A stretch of DNA of 64,000 nt from Aldehydirespirator sp965220485. Lineage in GTDB: Bacteria > Actinomycetota > Acidimicrobiia > Acidimicrobiales > Aldehydirespiratoraceae. The stretch is taken from contig OZ244832.1 in the NCBI GenBank assembly GCA_965220485.1, forward strand, positions 1,178,001 to 1,242,000, given 5' to 3'. Shown one piece after another: positions 51,186 through 59,321 of this stretch (positions are counted from its first letter, which is position 1; each line of letters opens with the position of its first letter). The notes under the pieces are model-generated. The model had not been told where the DNA came from. It saw only the letters and a program-made list of their open reading frames with translations, and searched no databases. Both the position numbers and the translations under genes were made by a program.

Positions 51186-53012
51186 ATGGGGATCGTTGCC
51201 GATGACATAGCCCGGGTCCGGGCGGCCACCGACATTGTGGCCATAATCGGCGAGCACACCGAGATCAAGCGCACCGGGCGGCAGTGGATGGCCCGCTGCC
51301 CGCTGCACGGCGAGCGCACGCCGTCGATGTCAGTCGCGCCCGAAAAGGGCGTGTACTACTGCTTCGGCTGCCAGCGCAGCGGGGATGTCATCACGTTCGT
51401 GCAGGAGATCGAGGGCCTCGATTTCGCGGGGGCAGTCGAGATGCTGGCCGGTCGGGCCGGGATACGGCTGACCTACACCAGCAGGGACGAGAGCGCAGCC
51501 AGGAGCCGTCGGCAGCGGCTGTTGGAGTCGGTCACGAAGGCCAGGGACTTCTACCACCAGCAACTGCTCGACGGCAGCGACGCGGGACCGGCCCGGAACT
51601 ATCTCCGCTCCCGCGGCTATGACGGCGAACTTGTGCGTTGCTGGAAGCTCGGATGGGCACCTGACGACTGGGACCGCCTGTCCCGCCATCTGGGCCTGTC
51701 CGACGAGGATCTGCAGGACTCGGGCCTCGGGTTCGTGAACCGCGGCGGCCGCCAGCAGGACTTCTTCCGGGGCCGCATCCTGTTCCCAATCAGCGACGAG
51801 CGCGGCGACGTGGTCGGCTTCGGTGGCCGGGTGATGCCCGGAGCCGACGGCCCCAAGTACATGAACACCTCCACCGACGCCAAGACCTACGACAAGAGCA
51901 GAGTCCTCTACGGGCTGCACGAGCACCGCAAGCAGATCGTCAAGGCGGGCCAGGCGGTGGTGTGCGAGGGCTACACCGACGTGATCGGCTGCGCCGAGGC
52001 CGGGATCGAGCTGGCCGTGGCCACCTGCGGCACCGCGCTCACGGAGGAGCATGTGCGGCTGTTGAAGCGGTTCTCAGCGGCCAAGCTCGTGCTGGCCTTC
52101 GACGCCGACGCGGCCGGCGCGGCGGCCGCGACGCGGGTGTACGCCTGGGAGCGCCAGTTCGAGCTGGAGGTGCTGGTGGCGGACCTGCCCGACGGCAGGG
52201 ACCCCGGCGACCTGGGCCGCTCCGACCCCGACGAGCTGCGCCGAGCCGTCGACGACGCGGTGCCGCTGCTGCAGTTCCGCGTCGACCGGGCGCTATCCGG
52301 CGCCGACCTGTCCACCATCGAGAGCAGGGCCCGGTCAGCCGAGCGGGCCGTCACGGTGGCCAACGAGCATCCTGAACCGATGGTGCGCGATCCGCACGTG
52401 GTGAGGATTGCGGACCGGTGCCATGTGGATCCCGACCATCTGCGACGGTTCGCAGCCGGCGGGCCCAGCATGGCGCCGCGCCGTTCAGCAGGCCGCGAGC
52501 AGGTCCAGTCCCCGGCCGACGAACGCCTCACGCCCGAGGACGAGGCGCTGCAGCTTGCCATCCACCGGCCCCAGGAGGTGGCCGATCGCCTGCACGCGAC
52601 GATGTTCGGTGATCCGATGCACCGCGAGGCCTTCGAGTCTCTCTCCGACGATGGGGGAGTGGTGGCGGCGTCCGACCGGGTGTCGCAGCAGGCCGCGCAG
52701 CTGCTGCACCGTCTGGCCGTCGACCCGGGCAACGCCACGGTGGAGGACGTGCTGGCCCGTGTGATCCGCCTCACCGCCGGTCGGGCCATGAACGATCTGC
52801 GCCGCATGGCGGCCGCCGCTGACGATCCCGCCCTGCGCCAGCAGTGCAGCCTCAGCATGGCATGGCTCAAGTCGCAGTCGGAGCGGCTCGACGAGCGAAC
52901 AACCCGCGATGAGGCGCTGGCCGGCCTGCTTCCCTGGCTGATCGAGCACGGACGCCGCTCGGAGGGGGCCGTATCGGGGTCGCTGGTAGCCTCACAGGCC
53001 GATCCGGGGTAG
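51186..53012 (+). CDS. dnaG: DNA primase
   Basis: A 608-residue primase that makes RNA primers for replication. The zinc-binding domain has C38-P-L-H41 and C59-F-G-C62, the toprim core has VVCEGYTDVIGCAEAG and LVLAFDADAAGAAAA near residue 310, and the C-terminal helicase-interaction region is present. ATG 51186 is chosen over the longer open frame because family similarity begins with MGIVADDIARVRAATD. The stop TAG 53010-53012 lies inside tRNA-Asn, so gene and tRNA overlap by 10 bp. Confidence 0.95.
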   Translation: MGIVADDIARVRAATDIVAIIGEHTEIKRTGRQWMARCPLHGERTPSMSVAPEKGVYYCFGCQRSGDVITFVQEIEGLDFAGAVEMLAGRAGIRLTYTSRDESAARSRRQRLLESVTKARDFYHQQLLDGSDAGPARNYLRSRGYDGELVRCWKLGWAPDDWDRLSRHLGLSDEDLQDSGLGFVNRGGRQQDFFRGRILFPISDERGDVVGFGGRVMPGADGPKYMNTSTDAKTYDKSRVLYGLHEHRKQIVKAGQAVVCEGYTDVIGCAEAGIELAVATCGTALTEEHVRLLKRFSAAKLVLAFDADAAGAAAATRVYAWERQFELEVLVADLPDGRDPGDLGRSDPDELRRAVDDAVPLLQFRVDRALSGADLSTIESRARSAERAVTVANEHPEPMVRDPHVVRIADRCHVDPDHLRRFAAGGPSMAPRRSAGREQVQSPADERLTPEDEALQLAIHRPQEVADRLHATMFGDPMHREAFESLSDDGGVVAASDRVSQQAAQLLHRLAVDPGNATVEDVLARVIRLTAGRAMNDLRRMAAAADDPALRQQCSLSMAWLKSQSERLDERTTRDEALAGLLPWLIEHGRRSEGAVSGSLVASQADPG

Positions 53013-53075
53013 CTCAACTGGCAGAGCAAGCGGCTGTTAACCGCTAGGTTGTGGGTTCGAGTCCCACCCCCGGAG
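53003..53075 (+). tRNA. tRNA-Asn (GTT)
   Basis: The acceptor TCCGGGG pairs with CCCCGGA, the anticodon stem is AGCGG/CCGCT with loop CTGTTAA (GTT at 53036-53038), and the T arm GTGGG-TTCGAGT-CCCAC is perfect. Its first 10 bases overlap the end of dnaG; bases 8-10 (TAG) are the dnaG stop. Confidence 0.95.
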
Positions 53076-53146
53076 CCCTCGAGGCCCACTTGGCCGACCG
53101 TGGGCCGGGCGACGACTCCGCACCGGCCCGACGGTATGGTCGAAGC

Positions 53147-53222
<76 letters not shown>

Positions 53223-53535
53223 TTTTTGACGGTAGACAGAACTGAGCCGTTCAGCACCATCTCCTCGGCGTTCCTTCCGGGTATGGGACTATCGTCGGGC
53301 ATGGGGATGGTGTAGCGCAGTAGGGCGTCGCCCGGCCCCTGACCGGAGGATCGTCAGCCTCCCCCTCGAATCCTGTTGGAGGAAGCCGCTCGCAGAATTC
53401 CGCCAGCGCATCCTCGTCGTCCCCCGGCCCAGGCAGGGGGACGTCGAACATCTGGCGGACCAGAGCGTAGTCGTTTTTCCTGTGTGAGACGCTCTACATG
53501 TTCAGCCGGGAGGGGGCATAGCAGTCCGTGGCCTC
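53223..53535. other. Intergenic region downstream of tRNA-Met
   Basis: On the minus strand 53251-53451 is open and reads a protein-like segment (MFDVPLPGPGDDEDALAEF), which could be the tail of a lost gene, but it has no start with a ribosome site and no known family. A tRNA-like stretch with TAGCGCAGTAGG near 53313 and CTCGAATCC near 53364 does not fold as a complete tRNA. I see nothing further. Confidence 0.35.
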
Positions 53536-55308
53536 TTACTGGACGGTTGCGGTGTCCTCCCCGATGGGCAGGCCGGTGGTTGCGCTATCGCCCCCGCACC
53601 TGATACGGACGGGTATTTCCACTCCTCTATTCCCACTGACATGGATATCAGTAAAAGCGAAGGTATGTATATCCTGGTCCGTATCAGAATCGGTAATATC
53701 ACTCCAAAGAACTCTCTCGCCTACGAGTACATCTTCATAGACCTTGTAGCCTTCGGGGCATACGCCGTAGTGGAGGCTGCCATCGCCGAGAGGGTAGGCG
53801 GCGTCGGTCCAGCTGACGTCGTACCTGATGTTGCTGCCCTCGAGAGTCGCCCTGGCCCTGGCGATGCCGCGGTCCATGGTGGCCGGGAAGGCGGCCGACG
53901 CCACCTCGCTGCCGTCGCTGAACACCGCCCAGACGCGGTACAACACCAAAGAGGAGGCCGGCACGGTCGTGTCGTTCCAGGTTGACACGCCGGGCCCGAC
54001 CGCTGGCCGGTCGCCGCCTCTCAGGTCGGCGTGGGTGAGCTCGGTCGCGCCGCCTGGCGCGGAGCGCTCTATCCTGTAGCCGATCAGGCCCCCGGTGTCG
54101 CTGCCGGCGTCCCATTCCAGCACCACGGCGTCCTCGTCGGCGTCATAGATTGCGGACGCAACGCGGGGCTGCCGGCTGCTGGTGGAGGCGAGCGGTTCGT
54201 CACCGTCGTCGATGGTGACTATCGCCCCCTGCGCGGCCGCCGTCGACGCGGAGGATGCCGCTGTCGACACGGATATGATGAATCGTTCATCGCTTTCGGG
54301 CGTATTGTCGTCCACGATCCTGAATCGCGCTGCGTACTTGATGGCCTCGAAGAACCCGCTGTCATAGTAGCCAAAGAAATCGGCAGGGCTGAACGTTACC
54401 GTTTCGGTAAACGGAAGGTAGTCGGTCCCTTCGTGCGCCGTATCCGAGAAGGATCGCACAGTCAAGGTCAAAGACCCTTGCGGTTTCTCGTAGGAGTCCG
54501 TCCTCACCCTGACGGCTACGATGACCCCTCCCTGAGGCTCGTAGACCGTCTCGGTGACCAACACTTTGGCCTGCAGGGTGATGTCCGGCGGCGCGGCGCC
54601 CGGCGCGGCCCGGATGACCGTCACCGTGTAGGTCCGGGTGGTCGCGCCGTCCGGGGCGGTCACCTCCACGGTGACCGTGTTGCTGCCCACGTCCAGGTTG
54701 ACATGATGCCCCGCGGCGCTCATGTCCTCGTGGTTCGGGGTGATGGCGACCGTGGCGGTGGCCTGGTGCTTCGGCGTCGCGGTGACCGTGGTGGACGACA
54801 CGCTGTCGGCGACGGAGGCCGTGTAGCTGGTGGCGGCGGCGGCGAAGCCCGGCGCCAGCGTGACGCCGCTCAGGCTCAGCGCGCTCAGGCCGGCGTCGCT
54901 GGACACCGCGGGCGCGACCGTCGTGGCCCGCGTGACCGTCACCGTGTAGGTCCGGGTGGTCGTGTCGTCCTCGGCGGTCACCTTGACGGTGACGGTGTTG
55001 AAGCCTGCATTCAGGTTCACCTGGTGCCCCGCCGCGCCGGCATTCGCGTCGGTCGGGGTGATGGCGACCGTGGCGGCGGCGTGGTTCTTCGTCGCAGTGA
55101 CCGTGGTGGACGACACGCTGTTGGCGACGGAGGCCGTGTAGCTGGTGGCGGCGGCGGAGAAGTCCGGCGTCAGCGTGACGCCGCTCTCGCCCACACGTGC
55201 CCCCAGAAGCTCAGCGGCTTGGGTGGCGTTGCTGGGCTGGGCATCGTGTCGTTGTCGGGCATGGTGGCTCCCTCCGATACGGGCCAGGGGTTCTTTGCCG
55301 ATGAACAC
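53536..55308 (-). pseudogene. 5'-broken surface protein with cadherin-like and Calx-beta domains
   Basis: The open frame encodes 590 residues: two cadherin-like beta-sandwich repeats (TSYTASVADSVSSTTVTATP and NTVTVEVTAPDGATTRTYTV near residues 60 and 160). A Calx-beta-like part (VTFSPADFFG and PESDERFIISVS) and a fibronectin-like part follow, then a C-terminal domain with TFAFTDIHV. No signal peptide is present. The first repeat loses its usual LSALSLSG start. A well-placed AGGGAG and ATG at 55262 lead into a different frame (MPDNDTMPSPATPPKPLSFW) that stops soon after. So the gene is probably a fusion of an unrelated 5' end to the repeats with a frameshift near 55190. Confidence 0.6.
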
Positions 55309-55407
55309 CGTGCGTCCGAGCCCGGAGGGAGCCTCGGGAATCCCTTAGGCCCTGTTCGTGCTCTGGCGCGTCACGGGGTCGGCTGATCCCGCGGTGTTCA
55401 TCGGCAA
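55295..55407. repeat. 16-bp inverted repeat at the broken gene's 5' end
   Basis: TTGCCGATGAACACCG (55295-55310) and its exact complement (55392-55407) are 81 bp apart. Part of the interior also pairs with the region just left of it (GGCTCCCTCCG at 55267-55277). This fits an inversion or stem-loop breakpoint next to the broken surface-protein gene. Confidence 0.6.
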
Positions 55408-55462
55408 CCTGCACCGTAGACGGCTGCCCGGTGGAGCGCCACCCGAGTAGCGGGTTCAGCTA

Positions 55463-55569
55463 CTAGGAGACTGCTGAGTAAGTCACAAATTGCTAGTTTC
55501 GTGATCATAAAACCCCAGGTCAGAGGCTTGTGGGTTGGTCGAAATCGGCATTACTCAGCAGTCTCCTAG
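55463..55569. mobile_element. MITE-like element with 19-bp terminal inverted repeats
   Basis: A 107-bp unit is bounded by perfect 19-bp inverted ends, CTAGGAGACTGCTGAGTAA at 55463-55481 and its complement at 55551-55569. The inside is AT-rich and has no gene. It sits just before the DUF3467 start. A clear target duplication is not visible, and the element is not assigned to an IS family. Confidence 0.7.
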
Positions 55570-55586
55570 GCTCTTCCGTGGTTGAA

Positions 55587-55880
55587 ATGACCGATCCTCA
55601 GCCGCCGGAGCCGCAGCCGACGGACATCCACATCCAGGGCGACAACAGTATGCGTGGAGGCATCTGGGCGAACTTCGCAATGGTCAGTCATTCGCCCCAC
55701 GAGTTCACTCTCGACTTCGCCCGACTGGACTACAACACACGCCCCATCCAGGGCGTCATCGTGCAGAGGGTGAACATGTCGCCACTGTTCGTTGAGCAAC
55801 TCATCGACGCTCTCGCGGCGAACATGGCCGATTATGCTAGAACCATGCCTGACGGCATGATCACTGAGGAGGACCTGTGA
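55587..55880 (+). CDS. DUF3467 domain protein
   Basis: A 97-residue protein with the DUF3467 pattern: IWANFAMVSHSPHEFTLDFA near residue 34 and VQRVNMSPLFVEQLIDALA in the second half. Function is unknown. ATG 55587 lies 17 bp after the MITE-like element and has no strong ribosome site. It begins a tight set of three small ORFs, each overlapping the next. Confidence 0.75.
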   Translation: MTDPQPPEPQPTDIHIQGDNSMRGGIWANFAMVSHSPHEFTLDFARLDYNTRPIQGVIVQRVNMSPLFVEQLIDALAANMADYARTMPDGMITEEDL

Positions 55881-56023
55881 CTAACCCGGACAATCCCATC
55901 GAGGTCCGAGAGACGAAGATCATCATGCACCCAGGCGAAAGCCCCGTGCGAGCGCGTGCTCTCATCGAATGGGTGCAACCCCCGCACACCCCCGGAGAGC
56001 CACCCCCAGCCTCACTCAAATGA
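55877..56023 (+). CDS. Small hypothetical protein coupled to DUF3467
   Basis: GTG 55877 overlaps the DUF3467 stop (GTGA), and GAGGAGG lies directly upstream. The frame gives 48 residues (VRETKIIMHPGESPVRARAL in the first half, then a Pro-rich tail ending ASLK) and closes at TGA 56021-56023. No family is recognised. The strong ribosome site and the overlap make it a credible gene. Confidence 0.65.
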   Translation: MTNPDNPIEVRETKIIMHPGESPVRARALIEWVQPPHTPGEPPPASLK

Positions 56024-56214
56024 GCGCCTCGAAGCCACGCCCCGATCCGGCCGATGATGAGCCGGTGGTGGATTGGGAAGACTTCGAGCGGGCCTCCGAC
56101 CTGGTGGTGGCCGACCAGCGACCGGATCAGCCGCGGGAGCCTGTCAACTCTCGCCACGTCAGCGACCGGCCGTCCAACATCTCGGCGGCTTCGCCCATCC
56201 GGTCCAACACCTGA
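56020..56214 (+). pseudogene. Third small ORF, probably cut by the transposase region
   Basis: ATG 56020 overlaps the preceding stop (ATGA). The first 35 or so residues are acidic (PADDEPVVDWEDFERASDLV) and look coding. The remainder overlaps the 3' end of the transposase gene on the other strand and ends at 56214 with low-complexity residues, so the original C-terminus is probably lost. Confidence 0.45.
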
Positions 56215-56912
56215 ACCTTCCGCCGGTTGTAGCGGAAGCTGTGCTCGGTCACGTACCGGTGCAGATGCTCCGGTGACCAGTAATGGTAGGTGCCGCTGTA
56301 GGTGCGCTTCAAATGCGACCAGTAGTTCTCAATCCCGTTCACATGCATGTCACCGCGCACGTACTCGTGTCCGCCGTGCTCAACGGTGAAGTGCCGGTAG
56401 CCCATCGCTGCCAGCGGCAGATAGGACCGCCATTCGTCGGTGAACACCACCGCACCGCGCTGCGATGTGGCCGACACGACACCGGTCAGCGACCGGGCCG
56501 ACACGTCCGGCACCGGCACGGCGACGACCTTGCTGCTGGGGCGGTCCTTCACGCCAGCGACAGCGGTCTTGTGAGCCGTGGAGCGGCCGGGCTTCATCTG
56601 CTCGCGGCGGTGGCGGTGCATGTTCTTCGCCTTGCCGCCGATGTAGGTCTCATCGACTTCGACCGGTCCCCTAAAGCCCGGCATGTCACCCTCAGCGAGC
56701 GCAGCCCGGATGCGGTGCGCCAGATGCCATGCCGTCTTCTGGCAGACTCCGAGATCGGCGGCGAGCTGCACCGATGAGCGGCTCAGCTCGCTTGTCTTGA
56801 GGAACTCGCTCATCTCCTCTGCGAAGGCGGCGATGGTGTCGGCGCTGTCCAGGAACTGACGCCGCTCGGCCAGCAGCCCTCTCGCCTCCTCAGGAGCGGT
56901 GTGGCCGCCCAC
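56127..56912 (-). CDS. IS1595-family (ISXO2-like) transposase, N-terminally shortened
   Basis: A 261-residue DDE transposase. A helix-turn-helix (LAADLGVCQKTAWHLAHRIR) precedes the catalytic core with VEVDETYIGGKAKN (first Asp), VVFTDEWRSY (second) and HVNGIENYWSHLKR (third position, N/E). The N-terminal zinc ribbon usual in this family is missing, and the frame starts at GTG 56912, so it is probably a 5'-truncated copy. Clear terminal repeats are not visible on either side. The gene overlaps a small ORF at its 3' end. Confidence 0.85.
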   Translation of the reverse strand: MGGHTAPEEARGLLAERRQFLDSADTIAAFAEEMSEFLKTSELSRSSVQLAADLGVCQKTAWHLAHRIRAALAEGDMPGFRGPVEVDETYIGGKAKNMHRHRREQMKPGRSTAHKTAVAGVKDRPSSKVVAVPVPDVSARSLTGVVSATSQRGAVVFTDEWRSYLPLAAMGYRHFTVEHGGHEYVRGDMHVNGIENYWSHLKRTYSGTYHYWSPEHLHRYVTEHSFRYNRRKVQVLDRMGEAAEMLDGRSLTWRELTGSRG

Positions 56913-56926
56913 GACAGGGATGAAGA

Positions 56927-56954
56927 AGCCTCCGACCCTGGCGGGCCGGAGGCT
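56927..56954. other. Hairpin upstream of the transposase
   Basis: The arms AGCCTCCG (56927-56934) and CGGAGGCT (56947-56954) are perfect complements around a 12-base loop. It may mark the end of the insertion or act on transposase expression. No T tract follows. Confidence 0.4.
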
Positions 56955-57072
56955 CGTGAAGGCTTATCCAGGATCGCCTGACCGCCTTCTTATATTAGGA
57001 CCTCCCAGCAAAAAGTTCGCAATTCAGTACGCTCCGGCCCACCAGCGGCGCAGGCGAGGACCGGGGGCTGTG

Positions 57073-58224
57073 GTGGATCTGAACTGGAGCGCGGCACAGA
57101 CCGAGACGCGCCTGGATCTGCGCCGATGGCTGGAGAGCAACCTGGCCACCTGGCGGGCCGAGATCGGCGTGGAGTTGTCCGGCGACACCCGCGAGGGCTT
57201 CGCCCAGCAGCTGCTGTGGGAGCGGCGCCTGCACGAGGCGGGCTGGTCTGCGGTGTCGTGGCCCCGGGCCTACGGCGGCCGCGACGGCACGCTGTGGGAC
57301 TGGCTGATCTTCGAGGAGGAGTACTGGCGGGCCGGCGCCCCCCAGCGGGTGACCCAGAACGGCATCCAGATCCTGGCACCGTCCATCTTCGAGCACGGAA
57401 CGCAGGCTCAGCAGGACCTTCTGCTGCCCCGCATCGCCGCCGCCAAGGACCTTTGGTGCCAGGGCTGGTCCGAGCCCAACGCTGGCAGCGACCTGGCCGG
57501 GGTCGCCAGCCGGGCCCGGCGGGTAGACAGCGGCTGGGTCCTCGACGGGCAGAAGACGTGGACCACCCGGGGCGCGTTCTGCACCCACCTCTTCGGGCTG
57601 TTCCGCTCCGACCCCGCCTCGGAGCGTCACCGAGGTCTCACCTACCTGCTGGTGCCGCTGGACCTCGACGGGATCATCGTCCGGGGATTCGGTCGCCTCG
57701 ACGGCGACGAGGGCTTCGCGGAGGTGTTCTTCACCGAGGCGTTCCTGCCCGGCGACGCCATCGGCACCGACGTGGTCCTGGGCGAGGTGGACCAGGGCTG
57801 GCGGGTGGCGGTGTCGGCGGCCAGCACCGAGCGCGGGCTGCTGCGCTCGCCGGGCCGCTACCAGGCCACCGTGGGCAACCTGCTCGATCTGTGCGTGGAG
57901 CGGGGCGGGGACGTGGCCCTGCGTCGGCGCATCGCAGCGGCCTGGATGCGAGTCGACGCCTACCGCCTCCAAACCCTGCAGACGGTCACCACGCTCCTCG
58001 ACGGCGGTGACATCGGGTCGGAGGCCAGCCTGGCCAAGGTGTGGTGGTCAGAGCTCGACATCGAGCTTCACGAGATCGCCCTCGACCTGCTCGGCCCGGA
58101 CGCCGAGTTGGAGGGGCCCTGGAGCAAGGGCCACCAGTTCTCGCTGGCCGGTCCGATCTACGCGGGCACCAACGAGGTGCAGCGCAACATCGTGGCCGAG
58201 CGCGTCCTGGGCCTGCCCCGATGA
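57073..58224 (+). CDS. Acyl-CoA dehydrogenase, first subunit of a likely pair
   Basis: A 383-residue acyl-CoA dehydrogenase. CQGWSEPNAGSDLAGVASRA near residue 135 and the C-terminal YAGTNEVQRNIVAERVLGLP are typical. GTG 57073 starts the family-like N-terminus; GTG 57070 is equivalent. The open frame runs upstream into the transposase region, but those residues are unlike the family. A second, shorter dehydrogenase starts at 58289. Such pairs in actinobacteria form alpha2-beta2 enzymes acting on CoA esters of steroid or other bulky chains. Confidence 0.87.
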   Translation: MDLNWSAAQTETRLDLRRWLESNLATWRAEIGVELSGDTREGFAQQLLWERRLHEAGWSAVSWPRAYGGRDGTLWDWLIFEEEYWRAGAPQRVTQNGIQILAPSIFEHGTQAQQDLLLPRIAAAKDLWCQGWSEPNAGSDLAGVASRARRVDSGWVLDGQKTWTTRGAFCTHLFGLFRSDPASERHRGLTYLLVPLDLDGIIVRGFGRLDGDEGFAEVFFTEAFLPGDAIGTDVVLGEVDQGWRVAVSAASTERGLLRSPGRYQATVGNLLDLCVERGGDVALRRRIAAAWMRVDAYRLQTLQTVTTLLDGGDIGSEASLAKVWWSELDIELHEIALDLLGPDAELEGPWSKGHQFSLAGPIYAGTNEVQRNIVAERVLGLPR

Positions 58225-58310
58225 GGTTCGCGCTCGACGAAGGACGCCAACCGGCCCGACAGCGCCCGCCAACAACGACCGGGCCCCGATGAGGTTCGCG
58301 CTCGACGACG
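58219..58310. repeat. 22-bp direct repeat at the start of the second dehydrogenase gene
   Basis: CGATGAGGTTCGCGCTCGAC is present at 58219-58238 and again at 58287-58306, with extra matching bases, 68 bp apart. Both contain an ATG. The first opens a 23-codon ORF (58221-58292) whose TGA overlaps the ATG of the real gene. Confidence 0.9.
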
Positions 58311-59272
58311 ACCGCGAGGCGCTGCGCTCGGCGGCGCGGGATCTGCTCGCCGAGCTGTGTCCCCCCGAGGCCGTACGGGCGGCCTGGACGCATGCGCCGG
58401 ACCCGGCTCCGTGGCAGGCCTTGGCTGCCGCAGGCGCTTTGTCGGTGCTGGTGCCGGAGGCCAACTGCGGCCTAGGGCTCGATGAGACCTATCTCGTGCC
58501 AGTGGTGGAGGAGGCCGGGCGGGTGGCCCTGCCTCATCCCCTGACCGAGACCGCCTTGGTGGCCGCGCCCCTCGGCGCGGCGGGGCCCATCGTGGCTACA
58601 GACCTCGGCGCGGCGGGGCCCATCGTGGCTACAGACCTCGGCGCGGCCAGCGCCGTCGTTCCCTCGGCGACATTCGCTGAGTCCTTCCTGCTGCGCTCCC
58701 ACCCCGGGCTGCGGCTCTTTGAGGCTCACGAGGTGGAAGTCGAGCCGGTGCAGACTGTCGATGCCTCCCGGCACTGCGGGCGCGTGAAGCCCACAGCCGC
58801 GGGCCAGACCGTCACCGAGGACCCCGATGCGGTGACGGCCGCCTTCGACCGGGGCGTGCTCGGCACCGCCGCCGAACTGCTGGGACTGAGCCGAGCCATG
58901 CTGGAGCTGACCGTGGCCTACACGCAGCAGCGCTACCAGTTCGGCAAGCCGATAGGGAGCTTCCAGGCCGTGAAGCACCACCTCGCGAACGCCCGGATCG
59001 AGATCGAGTTCGCCGCTCCGGCGGTGCTGTACGCCGCCTACGCCGTCGCCCACGGCCAGCGGGACGCCAGCCGCAGCGCGTCGCAGGCCAAGTGGCTGGC
59101 CGGAAACGCGGCCGCGGTCACGGGGCGCGCCGCCCTCCAGTGCCACGGCGCCATCGGCTACACCACCGAACACGACCTGCACCTCTACTTGAAGCGTTCA
59201 TGGGTGCTGGCCCGCTCCTGGGGCGCTGCTGACTTCCACGCCGACCGGGTAGCCGCTTCGCTCCAAAGGTGA
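58289..59272 (+). CDS. Acyl-CoA dehydrogenase, second subunit of a likely pair
   Basis: A 327-residue acyl-CoA dehydrogenase-like protein. The N-terminal FALDDDREALRSAARDLLAE and the C-terminal LELTVAYTQQRYQFGKPIGS and HGAIGYTTEHDLHLYLKRSW match the smaller subunit of heteromeric dehydrogenases. It lacks the SEPNAGSD segment. An 11-residue repeat (LGAAGPIVATD twice, then LGAAS) at 58571-58636 comes from a 33-bp tandem duplication. ATG 58289 overlaps the stop of a 23-codon ORF. Confidence 0.85.
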   Translation: MRFALDDDREALRSAARDLLAELCPPEAVRAAWTHAPDPAPWQALAAAGALSVLVPEANCGLGLDETYLVPVVEEAGRVALPHPLTETALVAAPLGAAGPIVATDLGAAGPIVATDLGAASAVVPSATFAESFLLRSHPGLRLFEAHEVEVEPVQTVDASRHCGRVKPTAAGQTVTEDPDAVTAAFDRGVLGTAAELLGLSRAMLELTVAYTQQRYQFGKPIGSFQAVKHHLANARIEIEFAAPAVLYAAYAVAHGQRDASRSASQAKWLAGNAAAVTGRAALQCHGAIGYTTEHDLHLYLKRSWVLARSWGAADFHADRVAASLQR

Positions 59273-59321
59273 ATGAGCAGCAGCAACAATGAACTCAACC
59301 ACCAGCGGGAGGAGGGTAGAC

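Noticed and set aside
53300..53385. tRNA-like sequence with A-box and B-box-like blocks
   Set aside because: It does not form a full cloverleaf and its anticodon loop lacks the usual T33; spacing is also too long.
53251..53451. Minus-strand ORF of 66 codons
   Set aside because: The segment looks protein-like but has no ribosome site or known family; kept only as a note in the intergenic entry.
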